64,000 bases of DNA from Streptomyces coelicoflavus (GTDB taxonomy: Bacteria; Actinomycetota; Actinomycetes; Streptomycetales; Streptomycetaceae): assembly GCF_003112555.1 (NCBI RefSeq), contig NZ_BEWB01000011.1, positions 1 through 64,000 of the forward strand, given 5' to 3'. Position 1 is the stretch's first letter. Every line of letters starts with the position of its first letter. Both the position numbers and the translations under genes were made by a program. This document shows positions 1 to 8,328 of the stretch, piece by piece. The notes below the pieces were generated by a model. The model was given only the letters and a program-made list of their open reading frames with translations. It was not told the origin of the DNA and did no database searches.

Positions 1-48
1 AAACAGTGTCGAGTCCCAGCGGGATAAGACTTTCCCTACTTCATCAAG

Positions 49-67
49 GCCCGCGCACGGCGCGGGC
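49..67. terminator. GC-rich hairpin at the left edge
   Basis: An 8-bp perfect inverted repeat (GCCCGCGC, loop ACG, GCGCGGGC) lies about 140 bases past the stop of the minus-strand ATPase gene. It has no T-run, as is usual for Streptomyces terminators. It could end that transcript or one coming from outside the window. No gene is supported in bases 1-204. Confidence 0.4.
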
Positions 68-204
68 GCGCGCCGCCTCTACGGCGCGGCCCGCCTCCTG
101 TCTTCGCCCCGGCTGGCCGCGCCCGGCGGCGCGCTCGGCGGCTGCGGGCATGAAGCGGGGAGACACCCTCTGTGGCTGGGACGGTCGGCTCCACGGCGAC
201 CTCT

Positions 205-1554
205 CTAGTCGGGCAGAAGGCCGGGAATCGTGGGGTTGGCTAGACCGCGTGAGCGTGAGAAATAGACCAGCCAACCCTTAGAAGTCATTTCGATCGAACG
301 ACGACGCTGGTCTGATTCTTCCCGACTACTTGTGACCAGTCCGAACCGTTCGAGATCCACGACATTTTTGCGCATGTGCGTGCGGTCATTGAAGCCAAGG
401 TCTTGGTGATCACCCGGGGAACATGCCCCACCGATACCGGCGAGATCGTCGAGCAATCGCCACATTCGCGGCTGAAGGCGAATATCCCGTTCGTATTTCA
501 TCGCCAAACTGGCTAGCCACTCTCTCGCAGCTGACTCAATTTCGTCAGGTGCACTTTCAAGGAAAAATTCCGGCTCCAGGCCGAACGAAAAGTCCTGGGA
601 ATAGCTCAATGAGTCCCGTAGATTCTGGTGGCTCACTTCGTAGATGTGCTCGAAGGCTTTCGCAGAGACTGGCGCAGAAGCGGAGTCGCCAACACTGTAG
701 TGTCGAAGTCGGGCCTCGATGAGCTGCGGAATGTAGGAGTCTGGAACGGGAGAGATATCGATAGGATCAGACAGGACGCCGTTCATCCGAGGCGTCGCAG
801 CCACACTGCGTGCAATCCCACGAGCCCCGCAGATAACCCAGCGCGTACCAGGCAGCTGCAGGACTGGATCCCGGATCTCCTCCATGACACGTTGAGCTTC
901 GCTGGAGACGTCGATGAGCTCCAGGTTGTCAATGAGCCCTACAAAGCCCCCAGAGCCGTCAGGAAAAGCATCGCCGAGCCACCTCTTGACCGCCGATCTA
1001 AATCCTGCCTGAGTATATCCCTGAGACGTATTAGCAGCAATTCCAGCCGATCCAGTGAGCCCCCCGAAGGGGCTACTGAACCCACCGCCGCGGGCCCTGA
1101 GGACGGGTGAGTTCAGCCAAAGGTTGAGATCTTTAGTGCGAGGCACCGAACGTCCGGCGTTCTTTAGCGTCTTCTCATGCTCAAGAAAAGCTCGCGCAAT
1201 GCCGAAGTAGCAGGAACTAACGAACTCTTCCGCATCCTCTTTGACCTGAAGGGGTTCAGGTAAGGGCAGATATAGCTGTTGGCTTCGTCCTCGCGTGAAA
1301 TCCTCGCTCGCAACCCATGTGGCGACCGATACGAGACTGGTCTTACCTACGCCGTTTGGGCCTTCCAGAACAACATGCATGTCGCTTTCCCGGATCCGAC
1401 GCAGAAGCGCACGAAGTTCTACGTCTCGCCCGACGAGGAGCTCCCGTCCATCTTCGCTGCCCGGGAGGGGCTTCACGACGTACGGATTACCTTTGAAGCC
1501 CAGGCTGAGCCAGAAGTCCAACGGGCGCTCCTCTCGCGCGGACCGGGGCCCCAT
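205..1554 (-). CDS. Stand-alone AAA/STAND-like ATPase, possible defence or regulatory ATPase
   Basis: A 449-residue protein. A P-loop, GPNGVGKT, is at residues 65-72. A hydrophobic strand ending in acid (FVGLIDN, about 204-210) fits Walker B, and GTRWVICGARG (236-246) fits a sensor strand. The stretch before the P-loop (NPYVVKPL, then LLVGRDVELRALLRRI) is typical of stand-alone ATPases of actinobacteria that open with a VGRxxEL motif. The last roughly 80 residues look like a winged-helix domain. There is no transmembrane segment. GC content is below the chromosomal norm, suggesting transfer. No partner gene is coupled to it; the next genes are an IS and an orphan gene. Substrate and role are unknown; a role in phage defence is only inferred from the island setting. 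Confidence 0.75.
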   Translation of the reverse strand: MGPRSAREERPLDFWLSLGFKGNPYVVKPLPGSEDGRELLVGRDVELRALLRRIRESDMHVVLEGPNGVGKTSLVSVATWVASEDFTRGRSQQLYLPLPEPLQVKEDAEEFVSSCYFGIARAFLEHEKTLKNAGRSVPRTKDLNLWLNSPVLRARGGGFSSPFGGLTGSAGIAANTSQGYTQAGFRSAVKRWLGDAFPDGSGGFVGLIDNLELIDVSSEAQRVMEEIRDPVLQLPGTRWVICGARGIARSVAATPRMNGVLSDPIDISPVPDSYIPQLIEARLRHYSVGDSASAPVSAKAFEHIYEVSHQNLRDSLSYSQDFSFGLEPEFFLESAPDEIESAAREWLASLAMKYERDIRLQPRMWRLLDDLAGIGGACSPGDHQDLGFNDRTHMRKNVVDLERFGLVTSSREESDQRRRSIEMTSKGWLVYFSRSRGLANPTIPGLLPD

Positions 1555-1633
1555 TCTATGCGGTGCCTACCGGAGTTGAGGGGCAAACCGATTGGCTAGT
1601 GGACCGGAGAACGTGGCCGCGCGCGATAGACAC

Positions 1634-1677
1634 GAGCGCCCTCCCTGGGGCCGTCTCCGGGCCGTGGAAGGGCGCTC
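1634..1677. terminator. Imperfect hairpin upstream of the ATPase gene
   Basis: GAGCGCCCTCCC pairs with GGAAGGGCGCTC (one mismatch) around a loop of about 20 bases. It sits in the roughly 300-base stretch (1555-1851) between the ATPase gene and the IS. I see no supportable gene there. It may terminate a transcript that was cut by the IS insertion. Confidence 0.35.
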
Positions 1678-1851
1678 AATGGTGACCAACGTCGACAGCT
1701 GCCGACAGTTCAGCAGCAGGCCACGGCGTTGATCCATCAGGTGGCCGCAGGTCACGGCCGCCGTTGATCAGTTGTGGCTGCGCTGAGCCAGCCAGCACAC
1801 AGGTCCGTAGGTGTGGACGACTCTGTCGCGGCGAACCGCCCCGACTGGCTA

Positions 1852-2721
1852 AAGGGTGTTGCAGAAAGCCGTGATCAGGCAGGCCGGAGCGGGTGTCCGG
1901 GCCTGTGCGGTCATGCGGCGAGGGCGAGGTTGTGCATGCGCGCGACGGCCTGGACGGCGTGGTGGAGGCCGTCGCCGCGTTGCCGGCAGTCGCGGAGGAT
2001 CTTGTAGTTCTTCATGCGGGAGAAGGTGTGCTCGACGCGGGCGCGGACCTTGCGATGCTGCGCATTGTCCTCCTCCTCGCCCTTCAGCAGGGGCCGTCCG
2101 GGGCGTTTGCGGTGCGGGACGATCAGGCCGGTGTTGATGTAGGCGCCGTCGCCGAGGACCGTCACGCCTTCGCAGTGCTGGGCCAGGCCGGAGTCCCGCC
2201 AGGCTTTCGCGTCCGCGGTGTTGCCGGGCACCGGCCGGGCGGTCGCCACCACCAGCCGGGTCTCGGCGTCCACGATGACCTGCACGTTCGCCGAGAACCG
2301 GTAGTTACGGGAGGACGCTCCGACCGTGCGGTCGCGGACCGGGACGAGGGTGCCGTCGACAATCCACAGCCGGTCGGTGGCATCGGCGGGAGACCGGGCC
2401 GGCTCGAGTGCAAGCAGCGGGCCGAGCCGCTGGATCACCCGGCACACGGTCGCGGGCGAGATGCCGAACAGCGGGGCGAGTTGCCGCATGGTGAGGTTCG
2501 TGCGGTAGTACACGGCCACCCCAGCACCCGCTCGGCCAGCGGAAGCCGCCACGGACGACCCCAGCCACATCCCTCGCCACCGCGTTCCCGGACTGCTTTC
2601 AGCAGCCGACCGAACTGGTCCGTCCGCAGCCCCGTGAACGTCTCCACCCACACCCGCTCGGCCCTCAACACCCCAGCCATGCAACGGATATGCCCAGATC
2701 ACGGCCTTCTGCAACACCCTT
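1852..2721 (-). mobile_element. IS5-family insertion sequence (IS427-like group), 870 bp
   Basis: The terminal inverted repeats are 25 bp with one mismatch: 1852-1876 (starting AAGGGTGTTGC) and 2697-2721. The element is flanked by a TA duplication (1850-1851 and 2722-2723). Taking the element out restores the sequence CTAG, the target preferred by many IS5-family elements. Length, TIRs, TA target duplication and a two-frame transposase all fit the IS427 group. It inserted between the ATPase gene and the orphan gene at 2934; neither flank shows a recognisable interrupted gene. Confidence 0.9.
1911..2680 (-). CDS. IS5-family DDE transposase, two frames joined by a -1 shift
   Basis: The N-terminal part reads from ATG at 2680 (MAGVLRAERVWVETFTGL) to about 2520. 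The rest (VAVYYRTNLTMRQLAPLFGI onward) lies in the -1 frame and runs to 1911. The frames meet at a GGGG run (+ strand CCCC at 2519-2522). The catalytic part has the DDE_Tnp_4 pattern: D in LWIVDGTLVPV, D in VLGDGAYINTG and E in ARVEHTFSRMKNYKILRD. A -1 programmed frameshift would give a full transposase of about 255 residues, as known for other IS427-group elements. A one-base deletion that killed the element is the alternative. The longer open frame starting inside the right TIR at 2717 is not the natural start. Confidence 0.8.
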
Positions 2722-2933
2722 TAGGCCTCCCGGAAAGTCTAAGGACGCGATCTGGTCCACCCGCCGAGGCCGCCGTGCTACAGCCATGTCGGTGGTTGCC
2801 GTATGGCTAGGAAATAGTCACGCGCGACTGCCAGGGGATCAGTCGTGGGTGGCCCGCGCCGCAGGAGTGACGGCGCGTACGTGCCGACCAGACGCCGCGC
2901 TCGGCGCGCTGGATTGATTCTGTCGGACCTAGA

Positions 2934-3911
2934 TCACGCGCGAGGGTTGCGCGCATCAAGGACGAATGGAGCCCAGCTGACGCGCTTCTTGACCTCTCGA
3001 TCGTCTAGCCAGTCCTTAGCACTGAATAGTCCACCAAAGGCCGCTCCTGCGCCTGGGATAATCTGGTTCAGAATCGCAACTGCCGTGGGGACGCCATAAG
3101 TTCTCAACTTACCCTTACCCTTGATGAAGCGATCAAGAACGTCGCGCGCATGCCGATCAGCCTGCGCTGCCACTTCTGCCGCTAGGGCTTTGAGGTCTTT
3201 GCCCTCAACGTCGGTTTCCGCGAGCAAGTTGCGGAACTCGGCGATGCGTTCGTGAGATCGGAGATCATTAATACTCTCATGGAAAGCCCCCTGCGGGCCT
3301 AGATGATCCAAAGTATGGATGCCGGTGATTTGCTCCGCCAAGACTAGTCGATCCCCCACTCGAGGGTTTTCTTGAATTAACCCTGCCGCTCCTGACGCGT
3401 AGCTGTTGAAGATCACGTCAATGTTGAAATCCAGCGCTGCTGCAATGCCAATATCTGCAACTACGTTTTCGAAGCGCAGTCCGGAAGCGTTAAACGCCCG
3501 CCCGGAGAGGCGGAAGGTGGCGAGCTGTTGACTGTGGTGATCGGGCGTGAACTCAAATGGAACCGCTTGGGTGATACGTTCTATCGCCCGATGCATTCCT
3601 CTGTTAGCGATTCTATCCCGCCGAATCATCTCGCCTTCGGGGATCCCATGCGCCATATGCGTGAATTGCTCCAGCGCGACGCTGGCGCGCTCCATGAGGA
3701 GTGGCTCATCCTCGATGAACTTAATGAAGTGTTCATTCTGGAGATCACTCGGGCATAGCTCCCTACAGATAAACCAAATCTCATCGTAAGAGAGAACCAG
3801 GCCGGTGACGTTCTCTAAAACCGGATTAGGGAATGCACCTGATGGAATATTCAGGTGATTCTTGTAGTCGTAACAAACCGGTCCTGTGAGCCCCACCAAT
3901 GCTCGCTTCAC
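2934..3911 (-). CDS. Orphan protein of unknown function with hydrophobic C-terminal segment
   Basis: I do not recognise this 325-residue protein. The GTG start at 3911 is chosen because AGGGAGG lies 5 bases upstream; the open frame continues further up without support. The first half is mixed alpha/beta in composition (VGLTGPVCYDYKNHLNIPSG). The middle is helical and charged (about 225-270). Near the end, VAILNQIIPGAGAAFGGLFS is a glycine-rich hydrophobic stretch that could enter or contact a membrane. GC is clearly lower than in neighbouring core genes. It lies on the same strand as the ATPase gene and the AbiJ-like gene, with large gaps on both sides, so it is probably transcribed alone. 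Confidence 0.7.
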   Translation of the reverse strand: MKRALVGLTGPVCYDYKNHLNIPSGAFPNPVLENVTGLVLSYDEIWFICRELCPSDLQNEHFIKFIEDEPLLMERASVALEQFTHMAHGIPEGEMIRRDRIANRGMHRAIERITQAVPFEFTPDHHSQQLATFRLSGRAFNASGLRFENVVADIGIAAALDFNIDVIFNSYASGAAGLIQENPRVGDRLVLAEQITGIHTLDHLGPQGAFHESINDLRSHERIAEFRNLLAETDVEGKDLKALAAEVAAQADRHARDVLDRFIKGKGKLRTYGVPTAVAILNQIIPGAGAAFGGLFSAKDWLDDREVKKRVSWAPFVLDARNPRA

Positions 3912-4704
3912 TCGCGCCTCCCTAACTGTAATGAGCCTCCCACTACCGTGCAGACGCGCGTGCGGCGTTGCCGGTTCCCCGTCACGGCGGTGCTCGCTCA
4001 CGCTGCGGCCCACGGCAGTGACGGCAGCGTTGAGTACGTGGCGATGCCTTGAAGAACAGCCCGACGATGGCGGCGACAACGCCCAGCACCGTGCCGATAG
4101 TCGCGCACAGCGCGTTCGTGCTCCGCTATCCGAGGTAGCCCAGAGTGACGATCAGGGGCGCCAGCGGCTACGCCGCCACAGCGTCCGTACGGCAGGTGTC
4201 GCGCATCCCGAGCCGCCGGCGTTCCGCATCAAGGGAGCCGTACTCCAGAGCGGCATGTTGCCCGACAACAGCTGCAAGGCCGATTGCGACGCCCCTCCCG
4301 GCGGTTGATCGTCCGTCCGTGCGCCTGGGCGGCGACCCCGAACGATCGACTGGTGGACCCACGGCAGTGACGGCAACGACGGCGGACGGCAGCTGGGCAG
4401 CCGGGCATGGTCGCAGCAGGGTGCCATTGGCCCGCACCACCAGGGCATGCCCGCATCTTCTAAGCACTTGGTCAACGACCACGCGGCCACAACCGACCGA
4501 GGCCGTGCCAGGTGCGTGCCAGATCGTGCGGGGAACGACGGGAAATGGCGGGGGCCAAGCCGGCGGTCAGGCAGGCCGCTTTGCCACTTCGCCTCAGGTC
4601 AGTGCAGCAACTTCCGCCAGAGGACACAAGCTTCCCAGGTTGAGGGCTCAGACCCCGTGATCGCGGGCCAGCCTCCGCGGCTTGTTGAGGAGCTCGTCGT
4701 GGAA
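3912..4704. other. 793-base stretch without a supportable gene
   Basis: Several open frames of 75-170 codons exist on both strands, but none has a ribosome site plus normal codon use. On the minus strand around 4040-4110 a fragment reads IGTVLGVVAAIVGLFFK, resembling a membrane segment of a small protein, with a stop codon shortly upstream. The base composition differs from the low-GC genes on both sides. The best explanation is decayed remnants of older inserted DNA, plus the promoter of the gene ending at 2934. Confidence 0.5.
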
Positions 4705-5754
4705 TTAGCCAGTCGCCATGCGCCCAGTCGCTCGCAGAACATACGCAATTACTGAGGCAAGTCGCACGAACAGGTAATCCACAGCAGCGTCGTTGGGTAT
4801 GGCAATTTGACTGTGCTCATGGTGCCTGATACCGAACTTGTTGCCGATATCCGTCAATCTTCTAAACTCCGCCTCAAGTTCATCACGGTACGGCGCAGAG
4901 CCAAAGGATGATCTGTCCAGAAGCTCACTAACCGATGTCTTTTTATCCTTGCTCGCACCAAACTCCAGGGTCTTCAGTCGTTCGAATCCATCCCATAGTT
5001 TTTCAACCGCATCGCGCCGATGTTCCGGGCGCCTCGAAGTAAAGCGGACCATCGCATCAGTCAGTTTGGCATTCAGCTCGGGGTCTTCGGTCTCTGGCCG
5101 GAATTCGGAGATCACGCTTCGTGCTTCCGGCGGTGCGATTCTCCGGACCTGCAGATCATCGTCTAGCGTGAAAGCTATTCCGTTCCTGGCGAAGAGAAAA
5201 TTTACACTGCTCTGGAACTCGCCTTGCCCTTTGGATCGGCCGCGAGAGCGATCACTGAAGGAGTAATGATGGTGCTCGCCATTCCATGGGTGCAGCGAAC
5301 GGTGAGTCGGATCTTCAATATGGTGAGAAATGAACTCAACTACGTCTAGTGCAGTGGCAGTATCTGGCACCCAACCGGTCGCTAGAAGGTCCGTCATGCG
5401 GAAAGGATTTACGCTACTGCGAATCTCCATTCCGAATAGATCATCATCACCGGTGCACTCCATTGCGCAGGAGACGAGATCGGGAACGTGTGCGGTTAGA
5501 GAATCAAGGAAAGCCTGCTCGTTTACACCGGTAATTACGCTATGTCCAGTACGATCGTCCGAGCAGTCGTAAGCAGGAAAGGCTCGTGCGAGATAGCCAT
5601 CGCCGATGTATCGGCGGATCAAAGCTACAAGGCCTCGCCACGTCGCGTGCGAGATCTCCTCGGCGACGCGCGGTTTGCCGCGCCCTATACGGTCGGAGTA
5701 GAAGGTCCCATCAGCCATGGCCCAACCATGCCAGCAGTCGTCGCCAGCCTTCAA
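4705..5754 (-). CDS. AbiJ/HEPN-like protein, candidate abortive-infection effector
   Basis: A 349-residue protein. The TTG start at 5754 has GGAGG 10 bases upstream; ATG at 5718 (MADGTFYSDRIG) is the alternative and has no clear ribosome site. The N-terminus (FYSDRIG, then ATWRGLVALI) resembles the N-terminal domain of AbiJ-type proteins. The C-terminal third carries a conserved-looking pattern: LTDIGNKFGIRHHEH, then DYLFVRLASVIAYVLR. That pattern is common at the end of uncharacterised AbiJ/HEPN-type proteins; HEPN domains of this kind are often RNases. GC is low and codon use foreign. The assignment rests on remembered motif similarity, not a search. It has no toxin-antitoxin partner next to it. 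Confidence 0.65.
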   Translation of the reverse strand: MKAGDDCWHGWAMADGTFYSDRIGRGKPRVAEEISHATWRGLVALIRRYIGDGYLARAFPAYDCSDDRTGHSVITGVNEQAFLDSLTAHVPDLVSCAMECTGDDDLFGMEIRSSVNPFRMTDLLATGWVPDTATALDVVEFISHHIEDPTHRSLHPWNGEHHHYSFSDRSRGRSKGQGEFQSSVNFLFARNGIAFTLDDDLQVRRIAPPEARSVISEFRPETEDPELNAKLTDAMVRFTSRRPEHRRDAVEKLWDGFERLKTLEFGASKDKKTSVSELLDRSSFGSAPYRDELEAEFRRLTDIGNKFGIRHHEHSQIAIPNDAAVDYLFVRLASVIAYVLRATGRMATG

Positions 5755-5943
5755 CGAAGATGTGCCTCCGGAGCCGTTGCCGTGGCGACTGTCAGTAAGA
5801 GGAACTGACGAGATGCCGCGTTTCTGCCCTGCTGGGGACCTTCCAGTCTCAGACTGTTAGAGGTGCTCTTCACGGGCCGCTCAGAGCCAGCCGGGCCGAG
5901 GGGGAGCCACCGTTGGACAAGGATGCACACCTGGGGGAAGGCC

Positions 5944-6126
5944 ATGAGCGAGTGGATCGTTGCTTACAACCTGAACGGCGGAGACCCCGCCAATCCCTCG
6001 TACTACGACGATGACGAGTTGGACCCGGAGGAGGCCGAGGCTCGTGCGGAGGAGCGTCGACAGAAGGACGGTCATGATGATGCGCTCCGACACCAGCGCG
6101 AGCTCCGCCGAAACGGACTGTTGTGA
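5944..6126 (+). CDS. Small acidic hypothetical protein
   Basis: A 60-residue protein starting MSEWIVAYNLNGGD. GGGGGAAGG lies directly upstream, close to the ATG. The middle is rich in Asp/Glu (YYDDDELDPEEAEARAEE) and the end is charged and helical, so it is probably soluble with a short helix. I do not recognise a family. It is the only plus-strand gene between 1 and 8.6 kb and faces away from the AbiJ-like gene. It could be cargo of the element. Confidence 0.5.
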   Translation: MSEWIVAYNLNGGDPANPSYYDDDELDPEEAEARAEERRQKDGHDDALRHQRELRRNGLL

Positions 6127-6411
6127 CAGAGAGACGTCGCGGACGCTGCATGCCAAGCGCGCATGGGTTGTTCAGCTCTGCCGTCCGTGAGTGTCTAACT
6201 GCGTGACAACGCCGACGCACGCCGGAGAACAGGCCCGGACGCTCATGGACCATCAGCGCTGCTGAGGAGCGGGCCAGCCCAAGGCAGCGCCCCCGCCCAA
6301 GTTGCTTCGGGACGAAGAGGTCTCTTCCTTTTTGGCTGGTGGAAGCCGAGGGCGGATCGTGGGCCGTCCCGGCCGTCCACGGTCACCCGACACTGACCGG
6401 CAGCGACAGAC

Positions 6412-6445
6412 GCCCACGGCATCTGAACTGGTCAGAACCGTGGGC
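6412..6445. terminator. Hairpin between converging small genes
   Basis: GCCCACGG and CCGTGGGC form an 8-bp stem; CTGA/TCAG adds a second inner stem. TTCTT follows on the plus strand. It lies between the plus-strand gene ending at 6126 and the minus-strand operon ending at 6545, so it may terminate both. The rest of 6127-6544 shows no gene. Confidence 0.5.
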
Positions 6446-6544
6446 TTCTTCAGTCCCGCTGGCCAGCGGAGCCGGTGATCAGTAGACGGGCTTCTGAGCA
6501 CTGACAGGAGGGCCACCTCAGGGACGCCGCCTTGACCATGCCCT

Positions 6545-6844
6545 TTAGGACTGGAGTTCGCTCACCGCCAGGAGATGACCGCGGCTGGTTGCCAGGCGGA
6601 CCACGTCTCGTAGGGCTCGGGTCACTTCGGTCAGCATGAGCCGCAGGTCATCGCGGCCGGCGTCCTGGTCGCCGAGGACTCCCGCGGCCCGTTCCAGAAG
6701 ATCGGTTGCCATCCCGAGCTGTACCGCTTCGATGTTGTCCGCCAGGCGGGACATGTAGCCGCCGCTGTCATCGGTGCTCAGGTAGCAGGGCTTACCGTCC
6801 GGGCCCGACCACGGGAGGAGTCGTAGTTCGTTCTGCGGCGTCAT
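6545..6844 (-). CDS. Hypothetical protein, last gene of the GntR operon
   Basis: A 99-residue protein with no recognised domain. The N-terminal 30 residues (LRLLPWSGPDGKPCYLSTDD) look like a beta-rich segment, and the rest is helical. Its ATG overlaps the TGA of the preceding gntR gene (ATGA), so translation is probably coupled. Small proteins of this type often sit next to gntR genes on integrated elements of Streptomyces. No membrane segment or signal peptide. Confidence 0.65.
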   Translation of the reverse strand: MTPQNELRLLPWSGPDGKPCYLSTDDSGGYMSRLADNIEAVQLGMATDLLERAAGVLGDQDAGRDDLRLMLTEVTRALRDVVRLATSRGHLLAVSELQS

Positions 6845-7584
6845 CTGTGCGCCCGCCTTTCTTCGATCACGTGGTGGGTGCTGAAGACGGCGTCGACACG
6901 ATCCCCAGGGAACACCAGTAGTGCCGCCTCAATGACTCGCCCGGTGTTGTCTGCCGCAACGCGGGTGATCGCGAGAACGGCCAAGGCTGTGTTGATCCGC
7001 AGGGTCGACGCCTCATCCGGCGTTGGGAGACGGGCGGACACCATCTCGTGCACCTCGGCCGGCGGCGGGTCCGGCACACAGAAACTGGCCTCCGCCCACG
7101 CCCGTGAGGACCGGTTGCTGCGCGCCGTAGTCGGTGTTAGGTCTCGCGGTACGTAGACGCGGGCCAGGCTGTGCGGGGACTCTCCCTCGTAGCTGAGTCT
7201 GAGGAATTCGGTCAGTGGGCTTCCGTCGTCCACCTTCAGCAGCGCTGTCAGGTGGCCCCGCGCGGGCAGCACCGTAGTTCGGACCGTCACGCGCAGGCCC
7301 ACGTCTGCGGCAGTCCGAGGATCCAGCGTGCCCCATCCACCGACGTACGTGACCTTGCGCAGCGGGCGGCGGACGAAGTTGCCCTTGCCGTGGATCTTCT
7401 CGACGAGGCCTTCTCCCTGGAGTACGGCCAGAGCGCTTCGCAGTGTGGCCGTGCTGACCTTGTACCGGTCGGCCAGGTCGGACTCGGACGGGAGCCGTTC
7501 ACCGGGTCCGATTCGGCCGGTCGTGATCTGGCGTCTCAGGTCGTCAGCGACGACGAGGCGGCGTGACGTCATGGGCTGGGTCAC
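6841..7584 (-). CDS. GntR/UTRA-type transcriptional regulator (operon copy)
   Basis: A 247-residue regulator. The GTG start at 7584 is chosen because it overlaps the TGA of the upstream gene (GTGA); ATG at 7572 (MTSRRLVVADD) is the alternative. Residues about 5-70 form a GntR winged helix (LPSESDLADRYKVSTATLRS, then GKGNFVRR). The rest resembles a UTRA ligand-binding domain. Such regulators on actinobacterial integrative elements, for example KorSA of pSAM2, keep transfer genes off. It probably acts with the divergent GntR protein at 8687 on the shared operators. Its position as fifth of six overlapping genes suggests autoregulation. Confidence 0.85.
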   Translation of the reverse strand: MTQPMTSRRLVVADDLRRQITTGRIGPGERLPSESDLADRYKVSTATLRSALAVLQGEGLVEKIHGKGNFVRRPLRKVTYVGGWGTLDPRTAADVGLRVTVRTTVLPARGHLTALLKVDDGSPLTEFLRLSYEGESPHSLARVYVPRDLTPTTARSNRSSRAWAEASFCVPDPPPAEVHEMVSARLPTPDEASTLRINTALAVLAITRVAADNTGRVIEAALLVFPGDRVDAVFSTHHVIEERRAHR

Positions 7585-7805
7585 CGCCTTCTCGTCATCC
7601 GCACGGCGACGAGCCGGGTTCGCCCGTTTATGGTCAGCAGCTCTCCCGACTCGAACAGGAGTTGCTTCGCGCCCTGGGGAAGCTGGAAGAGGTCGCTCAC
7701 CCGGCAGGCCCGACCACCAACTTGGATGATGTCGCCCCGCAGAACGGTGGCCGCCGTGATCTCGACGTTGGATGCCAGCGCACCCCCCGGAACCCAATTG
7801 CTCAC
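7581..7805 (-). CDS. Small hypothetical protein
   Basis: A 74-residue protein. GTG at 7805 overlaps the stop of the preceding gene (GTGA), and its own TGA overlaps the GTG of gntR. The sequence is beta-strand rich (VLRGDIIQVGGRACRVSDLF, then LLTINGRTRLVAVRM), like a small barrel domain. I know no function. It belongs to the tightly coupled operon and is probably expressed with the regulator. Confidence 0.65.
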   Translation of the reverse strand: MSNWVPGGALASNVEITAATVLRGDIIQVGGRACRVSDLFQLPQGAKQLLFESGELLTINGRTRLVAVRMTRRR

Positions 7806-8005
7806 CGCTTCACCGCCGGTCGCGTGCAGTGGTCCGGCGCAGGGTGGCAGGAGCAGACGCAAGCCTCGTAGATCACCGGCAGGTCGACCGGTGCAAGGGA
7901 TGGCGACGCTTCCGCGCAGGCTGTGTGGGTGCCGACCCGGCATGCGGTCGACAGGTAGGCAGCAGCCGCGGTTTCCGAAGCGTGGAGGCGTTGACGACTC
8001 GGCAT
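7802..8005 (-). CDS. Small cysteine-containing hypothetical protein
   Basis: A 67-residue protein. Its ATG shares the A of the TGA of the gene before it, and its stop overlaps the next GTG. Near the C-terminus CVCSCH, with further cysteines at CRVGTHTAC, could bind metal, although the spacing is not a classical zinc finger. No family is recognised. Both ends being coupled is the best evidence that it is real. Confidence 0.55.
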   Translation of the reverse strand: MPSRQRLHASETAAAAYLSTACRVGTHTACAEASPSLAPVDLPVIYEACVCSCHPAPDHCTRPAVKR

Positions 8006-8316
8006 CAGCGAACACCTGCCAAAGCCGAGAAGGCCTCCGCCGACAGTCGCGGCGCCACGACCACGGAACGCTGGAGTACACGCTGGCGCTCCCAGGCCAA
8101 CACGTACGGACGGACGAGCACGTTGTCCTCGCCCAGGAGCAGGTGAAGGCGGTCAGCGGTGTCCGGCATCCAGCCCGGGACGGCCGGCGGTTCTACGGCG
8201 AGCGCGGGAGGCGTCGCCACAGCCGTTCGGGACGGCGTTAAGGCTCGGCGGTGCCTGCCCTTGGGGAAGTACCGCGCTCTGGCGAGCGAGACGGCACGAC
8301 GGATACGGTTGAGCAC
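8005..8316 (-). CDS. Basic hypothetical protein of integrative elements
   Basis: A 103-residue protein. GTG at 8316 has AGGAG nine bases upstream. The first 30 residues are strongly basic (IRRAVSLARARYFPKGRHRR), and the second half is helical (LHLLLGEDNVLVRPYVLAWE). Short proteins with this arginine-rich beginning are common on Streptomyces integrative elements, but no function is known to me. It follows the 92-residue gene by 12 bases. Confidence 0.6.
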   Translation of the reverse strand: MLNRIRRAVSLARARYFPKGRHRRALTPSRTAVATPPALAVEPPAVPGWMPDTADRLHLLLGEDNVLVRPYVLAWERQRVLQRSVVVAPRLSAEAFSALAGVR

Positions 8317-8328
8317 GCTGCTCAGCTC

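Noticed and set aside
2690..2917. Plus-strand open frame at the right IS border
   Set aside because: It begins inside the IS end and has no supported start; probably a chance frame.
4145..4660. Plus-strand open frame of 171 codons between the two orphan genes
   Set aside because: No ribosome site, codon use like out-of-frame DNA, and no recognisable protein.
8005..8316. Replication or excision protein of the element
   Set aside because: The basic N-terminus could suggest DNA binding, but no Rep or Xis motif is visible.
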